From NCBI GenBank assembly GCA_026014685.1, contig JAOZHW010000023.1:1-64000 (forward strand): 64,000 bases of DNA, read 5' to 3'. The notes under the pieces were generated by a model. The model was not told the DNA's origin. It worked only from the letters and a program-made list of their open reading frames with translations, and ran no database searches. Positions 43,578-51,412 of the stretch are shown in pieces. Each line of letters opens with the position of its first letter. Position 1 is the first letter of the stretch. The position numbers and the translations under genes were made by a program. The stretch comes from Candidatus Bathyarchaeota archaeon. GTDB taxonomy: Archaea > Thermoproteota > Bathyarchaeia > Bathyarchaeales > Bathycorpusculaceae.

Positions 43578-44417
43578 TTATTTTGAGTACGCTTCGACGA
43601 GGTCACGGGCAGTGATTATACCTACCAGTTTGTCGTCTTTCACTATGGGTAGTCGCCTGATGTGCTTTAGCGCCATAGTTGCAGCCGTTCTATGAATACT
43701 CGTACCTGCGGCTATGACTGTAAGCGGCGAGGAACATTCAGGTCCTACAGATGTGAACAGCGGTTTGCCTGTAGCTAAAAAATTAGTCAGCAAGTCTCGT
43801 TCAGTGAAGATGCCGAAGGGTTCACCTTTTTTTGTGATTATGACGCTGCCGATGCGCTGTCGACCCATGGTTTTTGCGACATCAAAAACTGATGTTTCCT
43901 CGTCTGCGGTAACTACCTCTTTGCTCATGAATTGGTCGACTTTAACCTCTGTTTCTGGGACATCCGGTAAGCTTTTGATCAGATCAGAAGCTGTAATGAT
44001 GCCGACAAGTTCCCCCGCATCAAAAACTGCAAGCCTGCCTTTTTTGCTGATCATCTGCCTAGCTACATCTTTAATTTTCGTAGTCACAGATATGCCTGAG
44101 AGAGGAAATGACATGACGTCTTCGACTTTTTCGTCCCTCAAAAAGAGTCCCAAAGCCAGAACTTTAGTCAGCAAATCTCGTTCTGTAACTATTCCGACGG
44201 GGGTTCGGTATTTCATGACGATAAGGCTGCCGATGTGTTTGCTGCCCATCAAACGGGCGGCTTCATCAAGCGAAGCGTCAGGAGTGATAGTTTCAACGTT
44301 TGGGCTCATGAGTTCTTTAGCTGTTTGGTAGAGGGGTAGATCGCGTTTGTACTGTTCGTATGCTATGTCAACGACGCTTGGCAACTTTCTTTTTACTTCT
44401 TCTTGAGGTGTCGCCAA
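43578..44417 (-). CDS. Four-CBS-domain protein
   Basis: 279 residues with four CBS repeats in two pairs: LMSPNVETITPDASLDEAARLM, DVMSFPLSGISVTTKIKDVARQM, FMSKEVVTADEETSVFDVAKTM and GPECSSPLTVIAAGTSIHRTAATM, each ending in a GIxTxRDL or similar strand. Bateman pairs bind AMP, ATP or SAM and act as energy sensors. No catalytic domain is attached, so it should regulate a partner. Start TTG 44417. Alone on its strand between PRC and surface protein genes. Confidence 0.92.
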   Translation of the reverse strand: MATPQEEVKRKLPSVVDIAYEQYKRDLPLYQTAKELMSPNVETITPDASLDEAARLMGSKHIGSLIVMKYRTPVGIVTERDLLTKVLALGLFLRDEKVEDVMSFPLSGISVTTKIKDVARQMISKKGRLAVFDAGELVGIITASDLIKSLPDVPETEVKVDQFMSKEVVTADEETSVFDVAKTMGRQRIGSVIITKKGEPFGIFTERDLLTNFLATGKPLFTSVGPECSSPLTVIAAGTSIHRTAATMALKHIRRLPIVKDDKLVGIITARDLVEAYSK

Positions 44418-44483
44418 AAAAATCCCTCACGTAATATTATGGCTGAAAGCTCTAATTAATCTTCCACCGTACAAACACAATTG

Positions 44484-45704
44484 TTACACTAAAATGGTCA
44501 TCCGTAGCAAGACAAAATCCAAAACCCCAACCACATAGGACAGAACCCAGAAAACGGCAGTCAACTGTGCTACCCGTCGACTCTTTGCGGGGTACGATAC
44601 TGAGTTTGGTCTCCAGAGCGCCACCAGCCAAACCCCAAAAGCGATCGCTGGAACCGAAACCACACTATGCACCACAACCGCAACCACGTTAGCTGTAGAG
44701 CTAAAGTAATCGCTCCATGAACCACTAGTTGGCGGGGTCATAACCAAAACCGCGGAGAAACTGACCACCGTCGCAGAAACAACCACCAACATGACGATTT
44801 CATGCATTAGGTAGTTGCCTTTTTTCCTAAACCACATGCTAACCAAAACCAGCCCTGTCCACATGGTTTGCATGAGTAGGTTGATTTCGCGGAAACTCAG
44901 GGGCACTTGGCTTTCGTTGATGGGTGTTATGGCTATGGCTCCAATGGTGACTACAAAGGCGGTGAGGAGGCTGATTCCTGCGATTTTTTTCTGTTTTTGG
45001 GTTAAAGTGATCTTTTTTCTGCGGACGACAATCACAGCGGAAATTGAAACTGTCAACGCTCCACCGATGACCCATGCGTAGAAGGCGGCTGGGTTTAGTT
45101 CCATTATGGGCTGGGGGCTCCACATGTTGGTTGCGGTTGCTTCTATGGTTACGGTTAAGTCTTCGATGTACCAGCCATCCTTATTGGTCACGTTGCGGTA
45201 AGTCTCCGATGAACCCACAAACACACCAGTAGCCTTATCCCACTCTTTATGCCTAAACGAGTCGTTCCCCCATGTCACCGCTCGAGGCGCACCCAGCACA
45301 TTTTTTTGTGATTCACCTTGGATTGTTACGTTAACGGGTTTGTGGTTGTGTATCGAGGAATCAAAGAATTTGTCGCCTGCGCAGAGGTTTGAAGGGATGA
45401 TTATCCAGCCTCCTACGTTTCCCTCGGTAAAGTTGAATTTCCAGATGGCGCTACCAAGTGTTCCGTTGGCATACCAAGCAGTGAGATTAACCGAAAAAGC
45501 TGCGCCGTCGACCTCTAAAACGGCTATACGCATCCATCGTACGTCATGGGTCGGAGGCGGCGTGCCCCTGCCGGAGACAGTGATGTTGTACTCGATCCAG
45601 TCGCCCTCTTTTACGCCGACCGTTGGCTCATATGCAAGTGAAGGAAGGATTAACAGCAAAAAACCGAAGATTAGGCTTAGGGGTAAGAGGCGTTTTGTTT
45701 TCAT
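44484..45704 (-). CDS. Exported protein with extracellular domain and six-helix membrane domain
   Basis: 406 residues: signal peptide (LLPLSLIFGFLLLILPSLAYE), then a beta-rich outer domain of about 180 residues with many Asn glycosylation-type sites (EGDWIEYNITVSG; NVTIQGES), then about six helices from residue 210 (FYAWVIGGALTVSISAVIVV; the last ones resemble DUF420-type bundles with a HEIVML and VVVHSVVSV pair of His). The His in helices could bind heme or metal. I do not recognise the full architecture. Confidence 0.75.
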   Translation of the reverse strand: MKTKRLLPLSLIFGFLLLILPSLAYEPTVGVKEGDWIEYNITVSGRGTPPPTHDVRWMRIAVLEVDGAAFSVNLTAWYANGTLGSAIWKFNFTEGNVGGWIIIPSNLCAGDKFFDSSIHNHKPVNVTIQGESQKNVLGAPRAVTWGNDSFRHKEWDKATGVFVGSSETYRNVTNKDGWYIEDLTVTIEATATNMWSPQPIMELNPAAFYAWVIGGALTVSISAVIVVRRKKITLTQKQKKIAGISLLTAFVVTIGAIAITPINESQVPLSFREINLLMQTMWTGLVLVSMWFRKKGNYLMHEIVMLVVVSATVVSFSAVLVMTPPTSGSWSDYFSSTANVVAVVVHSVVSVPAIAFGVWLVALWRPNSVSYPAKSRRVAQLTAVFWVLSYVVGVLDFVLLRMTILV

Positions 45705-45856
45705 TTCTAATCGGTTATGCCGTGAGTGGATGTGGGTTTAAAGCGTTTTTCGTCAAGAAACCTTGACTAAAGCTTCTTAGACACCGATTGAGCAGCCTAA
45801 CGACGAGGCGTCAATAGACTCTTTTTACAGGTTCTAGAAATAAGCACTTAAGCAGG

Positions 45857-45979
45857 TTATCTGCAGCTTTTGAGGCCTTTTGGAGTCGGGATGCTCACAC
45901 CCCAGCTCTTTTCAAGCGCCATACGGCACTTCAACGCAAACTCGCTATCTTCTGCAACAGACACGTTATTTTCAGCCAT
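45857..45979 (-). CDS. Tiny protein (40 aa), read by eye
   Basis: ATG at 45977-45979 is preceded by AAAGGAA at SD distance, and a TATA-like CTTTTAAAAT (minus strand, about 46012-46022) sits upstream. The product (MAENNVSVAEDSEFALKCRM, then ALEKSWGVSIPTPKGLKSCR) is amphipathic and ends in a basic turn with Cys. It lies antisense to a longer but unconvincing plus-strand ORF. Family unknown. Confidence 0.5.
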   Translation of the reverse strand: MAENNVSVAEDSEFALKCRMALEKSWGVSIPTPKGLKSCR

Positions 45980-46171
45980 TTCCTTTCACTTACCCTACTT
46001 TAATTGGCTTTTATTTTAAAAGCAGTATTTCCGCTGGGATTTGTTATCTGAGGCAAAATAATCTACGCTGCTATTATGTCAAAAACAAGAACATTTGTTT
46101 GTTTCATGTATTTTGTTTTAGAAGTATGCATCTATTAGGCGTTTTAACGAGTTTCATTTGCAGGTGTTTAG

Positions 46172-46303
46172 ATGGAGAATAGGCTAAACCCAAAACCCCC
46201 AAAGAATTGCGGCAATTGCCCCCAATTCAATCGGTCGTATGCTGTTTGTCAACGTTTCCATAAAGAGACCGTGGCGTGGCATTCATGCGAAATAGGCGCT
46301 TGA
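46172..46303 (+). CDS. Tiny Cys-rich protein (43 aa), read by eye
   Basis: ATG 46172 with CAGGTG six bases before it. The product contains NCGNCPQFNRSYAVCQRFHK and WHSCEIGA: CxxC, a third Cys, two His and a last Cys, as in a zinc-knuckle. It ends TGA at 46301-46303. The 200 bases that follow hold only A+T-rich promoter-like DNA (a GTATAAAAG at about 46393) for the next gene. The function is unknown. Confidence 0.55.
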   Translation: MENRLNPKPPKNCGNCPQFNRSYAVCQRFHKETVAWHSCEIGA

Positions 46304-46505
46304 TTGCTTGATATAGTGACTTGTAGAACAAGAAAACAACCTGATATACATTAATCTGTAATTAATATCTATAATTCAGTCGCGTTTTTGTATAAAAGTG
46401 TCTATCTACACGTACAGGCGTATATCAGTTGTATACTTTATCATTTGAAAAGGGTAAGAGCCGCTTTGCCCATATAGATACCAAGGACACACCTGAGAGA
46501 CCATC

Positions 46506-46829
46506 ATGATAAAAAAAGACCTGCTCTTCCCATTTGCTTTGATCCTAGTCGGCGTCTCCGACTGGCTAACCACCATATTAGGGGTCACGTTTTACGGGGC
46601 AAGTGAAACCAACCCTCTAATGGCGGGTCTTGTGGGTTCAAACATGATGGTCTTCAGTGTGGTCAAACTATTCGCCGTAATAACTGCAGGGTTTGCCTTC
46701 TACAAAGCTGTTGATGTAAGCATCAAGATGAATTGGATGCCCGCAAAACGGCTATTAGACGTCAGTTTCCTTGCAACCTTCTTGATGCTCACAGGCGTCG
46801 TCGTCAACAACGTAACAGTCATTCTTTAA
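46506..46829 (+). CDS. Small membrane protein (DUF5658-like)
   Basis: 107 residues with three helices: LLFPFALILVGVSDWLTTILG, MVFSVVKLFAVITAGFAFY and LLDVSFLATFLMLTGVVVNNVTVIL. The SDWLTT and GASETNPLM segment between helices 1 and 2 resembles the DUF5658 family of archaeal and bacterial membrane proteins (D..T..G...E.NP). Function unknown. GAGAG upstream of ATG 46506. Confidence 0.65.
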   Translation: MIKKDLLFPFALILVGVSDWLTTILGVTFYGASETNPLMAGLVGSNMMVFSVVKLFAVITAGFAFYKAVDVSIKMNWMPAKRLLDVSFLATFLMLTGVVVNNVTVIL

Positions 46830-46874
46830 TTCTCCAAGAAATGCCTTTTATTAGCCTCTAGACATTGTTCTTTT

Positions 46875-47021
46875 ATGCCACATAAAAAATTAGACTGCGA
46901 AGAATGGTGCTGCCAATACTGCCAAGCCTACAAGGATAAAGAATTCGACAAAGTAGTATACCACGAAATAACCCAACACCACATAGCATGCACAACAACA
47001 AAGAATAACAAAAAAATCTAA
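46875..47021 (+). CDS. Tiny Cys/His-rich protein (48 aa), read by eye
   Basis: ATG 46875 to TAA 47019-47021. The product has LDCEEWCCQYCQAYKDKEFDKVVYH followed by EITQHHIACTTTKNNKKI: CxxxCCxxC, three His and another Cys, a plausible zinc site. A TATA-like CTTTTAT directly precedes the ATG; no strong SD, so it would be leaderless or weak. It shares its style with 46172-46303. Confidence 0.45.
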   Translation: MPHKKLDCEEWCCQYCQAYKDKEFDKVVYHEITQHHIACTTTKNNKKI

Positions 47022-47153
47022 ACATAACTAACATTAGCTGTAAGCCGCCTGCGATTGATTTGTGAATCAATCTTGTTTTGCAGTAATCCGCCTTTGGGCT
47101 TAGTAATTTTCTACTTTCAATCATAGCTATTCCTAATCAGCTATTCTTCAAGT

Positions 47154-47879
47154 CTAGTTATAAGCTTTTAGAAGAATTCTCTTCTTCATAAAGAATAATG
47201 TAATCAAAGGAATTACTACTAATAAAGGCAAGGTCCACAGGAAAGGATATTCTGGAACGCTTGGAGAAGGAGCAGAAGTCTGACCAATGGTTATTGTTTG
47301 AGTATCGGTCCAGTCACTCTCAGTTAAATTGTGGAACGTTCCTCCAAAATATAGGTCGGAAAGAGTTTTGGGTTTGTCGTAGTATCCCGCTACAGCTTTA
47401 ACTTGAAAGTCCTCTTTACCTCCGTTCGGTACATTAAAGCTTGAGTCTAAAATAAGAGTAATAATTGTCGTAGACTCAGGATTTGACGCTAATACTGTTT
47501 TAGTCGTTCTTCCATCGCTCCAAACAATACTCCAGTCTTCAAAATGTCCCTTTGTTCTCACACTATAATACAATTGAATTATAGTTCCATTATCAAGTGT
47601 TATTGGCGCAAAGGGTTGATTTGTTACCACAACATCAATTGTTCGGTTCTCAACATAGTTTCCCCCACTGCTTTTAGTTACTTGTTGCCCAGTAAAAGCG
47701 TCAGTTGTTGTCCAAGTTGTTACAGGCACATCATAAGAACGGTCAACAAACTTTACTGTAAATTGAGGCGGTGATAGATTGGGAATTGACTGAGCATTGG
47801 TTGTCTCACTCATTATCGGAACAAATGCAGCTAAGATAACTACAAGAAATAAAGATAAAGCGTTTCTTGTTTTCGCCAT
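47154..47879 (-). CDS. Secreted protein with C-terminal PEF/CTERM-like anchor
   Basis: 241 residues: signal peptide (ALSLFLVVILAAFVPIMSETTNA), a beta-rich outer domain (VKFVDRSYDVPVTTWTTTDAFTG; DFQVKAVAGYYDKPKTLSDL), a Pro/Ser linker and a terminal SVPEYPFLWTLPLLVVIP helix followed by KKRI. That VPEYP-helix-basic end is typical of archaeal surface proteins that are anchored or processed by archaeosortase-like enzymes. A likely cell-surface protein of unknown ligand. It lies just outside the rnpB-linked element. Confidence 0.7.
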   Translation of the reverse strand: MAKTRNALSLFLVVILAAFVPIMSETTNAQSIPNLSPPQFTVKFVDRSYDVPVTTWTTTDAFTGQQVTKSSGGNYVENRTIDVVVTNQPFAPITLDNGTIIQLYYSVRTKGHFEDWSIVWSDGRTTKTVLASNPESTTIITLILDSSFNVPNGGKEDFQVKAVAGYYDKPKTLSDLYFGGTFHNLTESDWTDTQTITIGQTSAPSPSVPEYPFLWTLPLLVVIPLITLFFMKKRILLKAYN

Positions 47880-48024
47880 ACTACGGTATTAGCGCCTAAC
47901 ATGTTATATAATTTACTTATTGTACTTACTGTAGCGAGCGTATTGTCGGCGGCAACCCTTGTGGTAGCTCGCTCCCTACTTTTTACTTCTTCAACGATGG
48001 CGAAAGAGGGCAGAAATAGGCGCA

Positions 48025-48057
48025 TTGGGTTGGTGTATTGGCAATAACCCGCCTTCT
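48025..48057 (+). repeat. Distal attachment-site copy (rnpB 3' end duplicate)
   Basis: Identical to 50958-50990 except for T instead of C at 48030. That single change would break a C-G pair in the P1 helix of RNase P RNA, so this copy is the non-functional leftover of the site. Identity stops sharply at 48057/50990, apart from a short CTGTG echo. Confidence 0.8.
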
Positions 48058-48177
48058 CTGTGCAGTAATTTTTCGTATTGTTGGTTTGGCTCATACTTTA
48101 TTCACCAAAGACTAAACGGTGGCGTTCTAGATATAAGCTTTATCTGTGTGTTTTAGCCAAATACACGGGGTGGTTAG

Positions 48178-48327
48178 TTGACTCAAACTGTTCTTCTCAA
48201 AATCTCAACAAGAAAAGGCTCAAGAATAGAAAGTTTACCCCTAAAAAAGCTACAAACAATAGCCAAAGAAAAACACAAATTCTGGTCGCTAGAAGGAGAC
48301 TTTCTGATACTGAAAGCTTACTCATAG
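48178..48327 (+). CDS. Small ORF in the integrated element (49 aa)
   Basis: TTG 48178 lies seven bases after GGGGTGGT, and GATATAAGCTTTA (about 48128-48140) fits a TATA box. The product begins MTQTVLLKISTRKGSRIESL and ends FWSLEGDFLILKAYS: basic, no Cys, no membrane helix. It points away from the recombinase. It may be a small DNA-binding or antitoxin-like protein, or a leader for the hairpin downstream. Longer ORFs in other frames over these bases look like artefacts. Confidence 0.4.
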   Translation: MTQTVLLKISTRKGSRIESLPLKKLQTIAKEKHKFWSLEGDFLILKAYS

Positions 48328-48345
48328 ATGCTATCCCTAAGCGGT

Positions 48346-48475
48346 TTTGGGACGTGCAACTGACAGAGCCCTTGCGTGCGGGGAGGTATCCTTTAGGATG
48401 GGGTCCTCCGCTACGCGAGGTGTCAGTTGCCCCAAACCCAAACGGAAAGCGGAGCGACCCGCGCAAGCGGGAGCG
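48346..48475 (+). other. G+C-rich nested hairpins inside the integrated element
   Basis: TTTGGG (48346-48351 region) and CCCAAA (48431-48436) enclose GCAACTGACA (48356-48365) paired perfectly with TGTCAGTTGC (48421-48430); inside, CTTGCGT pairs with ACGCGAG and GGAGG with CCTCC, and ATCC-TTTA-GGAT forms the tip. A second hairpin CCCGC-GCAA-GCGGG follows (48458-48471), with a GNRA tetraloop. This is much richer in G+C than the surrounding element and probably encodes a structured RNA or a DNA fold. Confidence 0.6.
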
Positions 48476-48479
48476 ACGC

Positions 48480-49667
48480 TTATGTGGAATGTGTTTGATA
48501 ACAAGGCGGACAAAATTTTTTCTTAAAAATTAAGCCAGCTTGCTTTACACATCCAGTGCATAGTAGTTTTCCACAGTTTTCACAAGGAACTAAGTCCCTT
48601 ATCAGAACCTTCTGATTACATAAAGGGCAGTAGACTTTCTCACGCCAAACCTTTCCTGACGATGCTAAAACTGTCCTGCTATGAATAAGCCCGTCGGACA
48701 TTTTCTGGTCAAAAACCCATATTGGAACACTAACAAAATAATTCTTTAAGAAGGAAATTTCATATTTACGTGGAACATAAAGTCTATCATAACCTGTTAC
48801 CCCTCCGTAACCGCCTCGATTTTGGTAATACTGCTTGTATCTTCGGGTATTTTTTCGTATGATATAATCAAATGCTAACTCTTTTGCTTCATAAAAATTA
48901 GAAATATTTGGTCGAAGGATCTCAACCTTAAACTTTCCTTCTGTTTCAAGAACGTAATCAGTCACGGGTCTGTTAACAAATTCATTTGTAAGTTCAGAAT
49001 CGTCGCTGACAATATCTCTAGTAATACCATTGATTAATAGAACCCCTCTATCTTCGAACACCAATGGCGGATTCCTTACGGCCCCTCTTAAAATATATTC
49101 AAAAAAATAATAGGGATAAAACGTTAATTCACTATTATGATGGTCTCCAAAATTTACGTTTACGGTAAAAGAGTTCTTGATTGCGAGTGCTGTATTATTT
49201 ACTATTTCTTCCTTTGAAACACTTTTGCTCTCATATTTAAACCACAAACTCATAAAGTCCCTTTCAATCCGTTGAACTTCTTCCTCAGTCTCAGCAATGC
49301 TTAGAGTTTCTACGTTTGAATTCAACCCACTATACGTTAAATTAGCCGACCCCGATATTGCGTGTCTTTTGTCTGAGAGATAGATTTTCGCATGAACGAA
49401 CACACTGTTATCACTCGTTTTCTCTTTGTCGAGTATTAAGATGCGCAAATTTGCATTCATACATGCATTTAATATTTTTATTGACTCGATGTTATAATCA
49501 ACTCTGCTTGTTATTATTCTGACATCAATGCCCTTTTGAGAAAGATGAGCAAGCAACTCTGCATATTCCTTGCCTAACCAAGGAGTTATTACCCAAACAG
49601 ACTCCTTTGCGTTATCTATTAAAGGTCTGATTTTTGAGCCAGCATTTGTACCAGAATAAGTTTTCAT
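48480..49667 (-). CDS. PLD-fold nuclease-like protein with C-terminal zinc ribbon
   Basis: 395 residues. The phospholipase-D HxKxxxxD motif is VHAKIYLSDKRHAISGSANLT (about residues 92-112); only one HKD is seen, so an active enzyme would be a dimer, as in Nuc-like nucleases and several restriction enzymes. A middle domain of about 180 residues (FYPYYFFEYILRGAVRNPP; NPPLVFEDRGVLLINGI) is unknown to me. The C-terminus has YCPLCNQKVL, CENCGKLLCTGCV and FCPPCY, a treble-clef or zinc ribbon pair. As cargo of a mobile element it could be a defence nuclease. Codon use is A+T-rich. Confidence 0.75.
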   Translation of the reverse strand: MKTYSGTNAGSKIRPLIDNAKESVWVITPWLGKEYAELLAHLSQKGIDVRIITSRVDYNIESIKILNACMNANLRILILDKEKTSDNSVFVHAKIYLSDKRHAISGSANLTYSGLNSNVETLSIAETEEEVQRIERDFMSLWFKYESKSVSKEEIVNNTALAIKNSFTVNVNFGDHHNSELTFYPYYFFEYILRGAVRNPPLVFEDRGVLLINGITRDIVSDDSELTNEFVNRPVTDYVLETEGKFKVEILRPNISNFYEAKELAFDYIIRKNTRRYKQYYQNRGGYGGVTGYDRLYVPRKYEISFLKNYFVSVPIWVFDQKMSDGLIHSRTVLASSGKVWREKVYCPLCNQKVLIRDLVPCENCGKLLCTGCVKQAGLIFKKKFCPPCYQTHST

Positions 49668-49815
49668 GCTACCCTTGTCCTTGATATTCTTAGATTAATA
49701 TGTTCAAAATTTAAGAGTTAAGGATTAAAAATACATACTGAGCGAGCACTTCTCAAATCGATTTTAGCCAACTCGTGCCAAGGTCACGGGACATTTAAAA
49801 ATACCCCTAAGGGAG

Positions 49816-50952
49816 TTATTCACTTAGTGATTTAGCAAATTTTACTAATATACTAAGTGCTTTTGTCATGTCGGGTGTCATCTCTGTGACTGATTGCTGA
49901 GTTTCAGTTTGCTGGATTGTTTGTTTTTGTTGTAAATCCTCTAAAACTGCCACCATTGGATATGCTTTCAGGTATGCATCTTTTAGCTCTTCATCAGTTG
50001 GTAAGCTGTAAGCATCCCGACTATTGATTAATTTATGACCTAAAACCTGGTCAATCCAGTTAGTAGGCATACCGCCCTTTTCTAACTGTGTCTGCAATCG
50101 CTTGCGTAGACTATGCGCTGACATTCTAAATTCACCTATTTCATTGAAAGCGTCGCTAATTATGTGGGTTGCACTTATACGATGCATATGCTGAACATTC
50201 CCTGATACCCATTTCCTAAATAGAGGGCTCGAAGGAGTTATTTTTTCTGGAATTATTTCCCTGTTCCATTTTGAACCCTGTTCACGTTTTCTAAAATATT
50301 CCCTTAGTGCATCAATAGCTTCTTTACCGATGAAGGTTTTAGTTAAAAGGTTAGTTTTTTGCGATATCAAATTAATCTGTATAGGGCAAATTCCTTTTTC
50401 GATTTGTTCAGGTATGTTTCCGCATTTTAAAGCTACGATGTCACTAATTCTTAACCCTGTATCTTTGGCAAATAGAATAAGTGGTTTACTTTGAAAAGAC
50501 AGCTTATTATTTCGGCTTAAGGCTTTTCGTATTGCATCATCGGTAGCTCGTTTTACTCCCTCACTGTCTCCTGTGGGGTAGTCGCCTTTACGCATCACTA
50601 AGGGAACATAATGTAGCTCGAAAAATGAGCGGATAGACGCCCAAATTACCTGTAACGTTGCAGCCTTAAAGCCCTGTTTCCGTTGGAGTGCTATAAATTG
50701 GTTAAGTTCACTTTCATAGTGTCTACGTATTTTCATATCTGGATCAATGCATTCTTTGAGTCTTTCGCTTAGAATGATATCAGGAGTTTTCCCAAGGTAT
50801 TCACAGTATTTAACAAAGTATTTGAAGTATCGTTCCGCTGTTTTTTCGTTACGGTTGCTAAGCTCCTTTTGCCAATAGAGCAAGGCTTCACTGTTTAGAA
50901 TAACAGAAGGTGATACCATTAAAACATCAGGTATCTTCTGTTCATCTGACAA
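49816..50952 (-). CDS. Tyrosine recombinase/integrase
   Basis: 378 residues with a SAM-like N-terminal core-binding domain (ERYFKYFVKYCEYLGKTPD) and a catalytic domain: Arg in KDTGLRISDIVAL, HSLRKR (His and second Arg), LGHKLI (second His) and Tyr in NSRDAYS. A Gln-rich tail (QQKQTIQQTETQQS) follows. It is the enzyme expected to insert and excise the element at rnpB. The TTG at 50950-50952 lies nine bases from the end of rnpB, so read-through from the rnpB promoter may be what expresses it in the integrated state. Confidence 0.9.
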   Translation of the reverse strand: MSDEQKIPDVLMVSPSVILNSEALLYWQKELSNRNEKTAERYFKYFVKYCEYLGKTPDIILSERLKECIDPDMKIRRHYESELNQFIALQRKQGFKAATLQVIWASIRSFFELHYVPLVMRKGDYPTGDSEGVKRATDDAIRKALSRNNKLSFQSKPLILFAKDTGLRISDIVALKCGNIPEQIEKGICPIQINLISQKTNLLTKTFIGKEAIDALREYFRKREQGSKWNREIIPEKITPSSPLFRKWVSGNVQHMHRISATHIISDAFNEIGEFRMSAHSLRKRLQTQLEKGGMPTNWIDQVLGHKLINSRDAYSLPTDEELKDAYLKAYPMVAVLEDLQQKQTIQQTETQQSVTEMTPDMTKALSILVKFAKSLSE

Positions 50953-50957
50953 GGGTT

Positions 50958-50990
50958 TTGGGCTGGTGTATTGGCAATAACCCGCCTTCT
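50958..50990 (+). repeat. Attachment-site copy within rnpB 3' end
   Basis: This copy overlaps the last 30 bases of the RNase P RNA gene plus three bases outside. It keeps full pairing with the 5' strand of helix P1 (51255-51268), so rnpB remains intact after integration. Confidence 0.8.
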
Positions 50991-51268
50991 GTTGTCTGTG
51001 GCATTCGGCTAATCGGGCTACCCGCGCCTTCCGGCAGATACTTCATCGGCGACTGTTTGCCCTTTCCACATGCAGGACGGCCGTTTCACCGTTTCCACTC
51101 CAGCGGACTCTGCATCACAAATGCGTCATAGCCATATCTGGGTGGACGTTTCGTTTCTGCTCCGTTGCCAAACCTCTCGGTCTGTACCCTGAGGGCACTG
51201 CACTTCTGCGTGTGGGCGGAGTTTCCTCACCCCTAAAGGGGCGATAGCCACACACCAACACACCAGCC
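50961..51268 (-). ncRNA. rnpB: RNase P RNA
   Basis: About 308 nt on the minus strand. The ends pair as helix P1: GGCUGGUGUGUUGG at the 5' end with CCAAUACACCAGCC at the 3' end. Universal core sequences are present: GAGGAAACTCCGCCCA (complement of 51213-51228), the GGTGAAACGG segment (complement of about 51080-51095) and ACAGAAGGCGGGTTAT (complement of 50978-50993). A TATA-like CCTTTATC (complement of about 51297-51304) lies 27 bases before the 5' end. It is the catalytic RNA that trims tRNA 5' leaders. Exact ends are good to within a few bases. Confidence 0.93.
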
Positions 51269-51318
51269 CACATTGAAATGCACAGCCGTAACCGATAAAG
51301 GTAGCCGTCCATGTCCGC

Positions 51319-51405
51319 CTTTAAATAAGGGAGGGGAGGTAGCTGCTGAGACGTCGCGTGATTCCAGCAGGTACGGATACGGAAACGTATGCGCCACTAA
51401 ATAAG
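51319..51405 (-). repeat. Dispersed repeat copy 2 (about 87 bp)
   Basis: On the minus strand this matches 18819-18902 almost base for base. The ATACG/CGTAT stem is unchanged but its loop is different from copy 1 (TTTC here against AAAC, read in the same sense). It sits between the 3' end of sufB and the rnpB promoter, in the same direction as sufB; copy 1 likewise follows rbr. Its end TTATTTAAAGG could act as an extra TATA element for rnpB. Confidence 0.75.
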
Positions 51406-51412
51406 CGGCTGT

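Larger units (their letters stand above)
48025..50990. mobile_element. Small integrated element at the 3' end of rnpB
   Basis: A 33-bp direct repeat (48025-48057 and 50958-50990, one mismatch) bounds 2.9 kb. The right copy is the 3' end of the RNase P RNA gene, including its conserved AGAAGGCGGGTTAT segment and one strand of helix P1. The tyrosine recombinase gene starts nine bases past the end of rnpB, as integrase genes often do beside attachment sites. Inside are a PLD-fold protein with zinc ribbon, a 49-residue ORF and a strong hairpin. There are no replication or capsid genes, so it is a minimal or decayed element, possibly a satellite or a defence island. Confidence 0.75.

Noticed and set aside
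45880-46182. 100-residue plus-strand ORF
   Set aside because: It is antisense to a 40-residue gene with SD and TATA, and its sequence looks random (Phe/Tyr/Ser-rich).
48078-48533. 151-residue plus-strand ORF over the hairpin region
   Set aside because: The second half only translates the G+C-rich hairpins; the composition is basic and odd, and a better-supported 49-residue ORF uses another frame.
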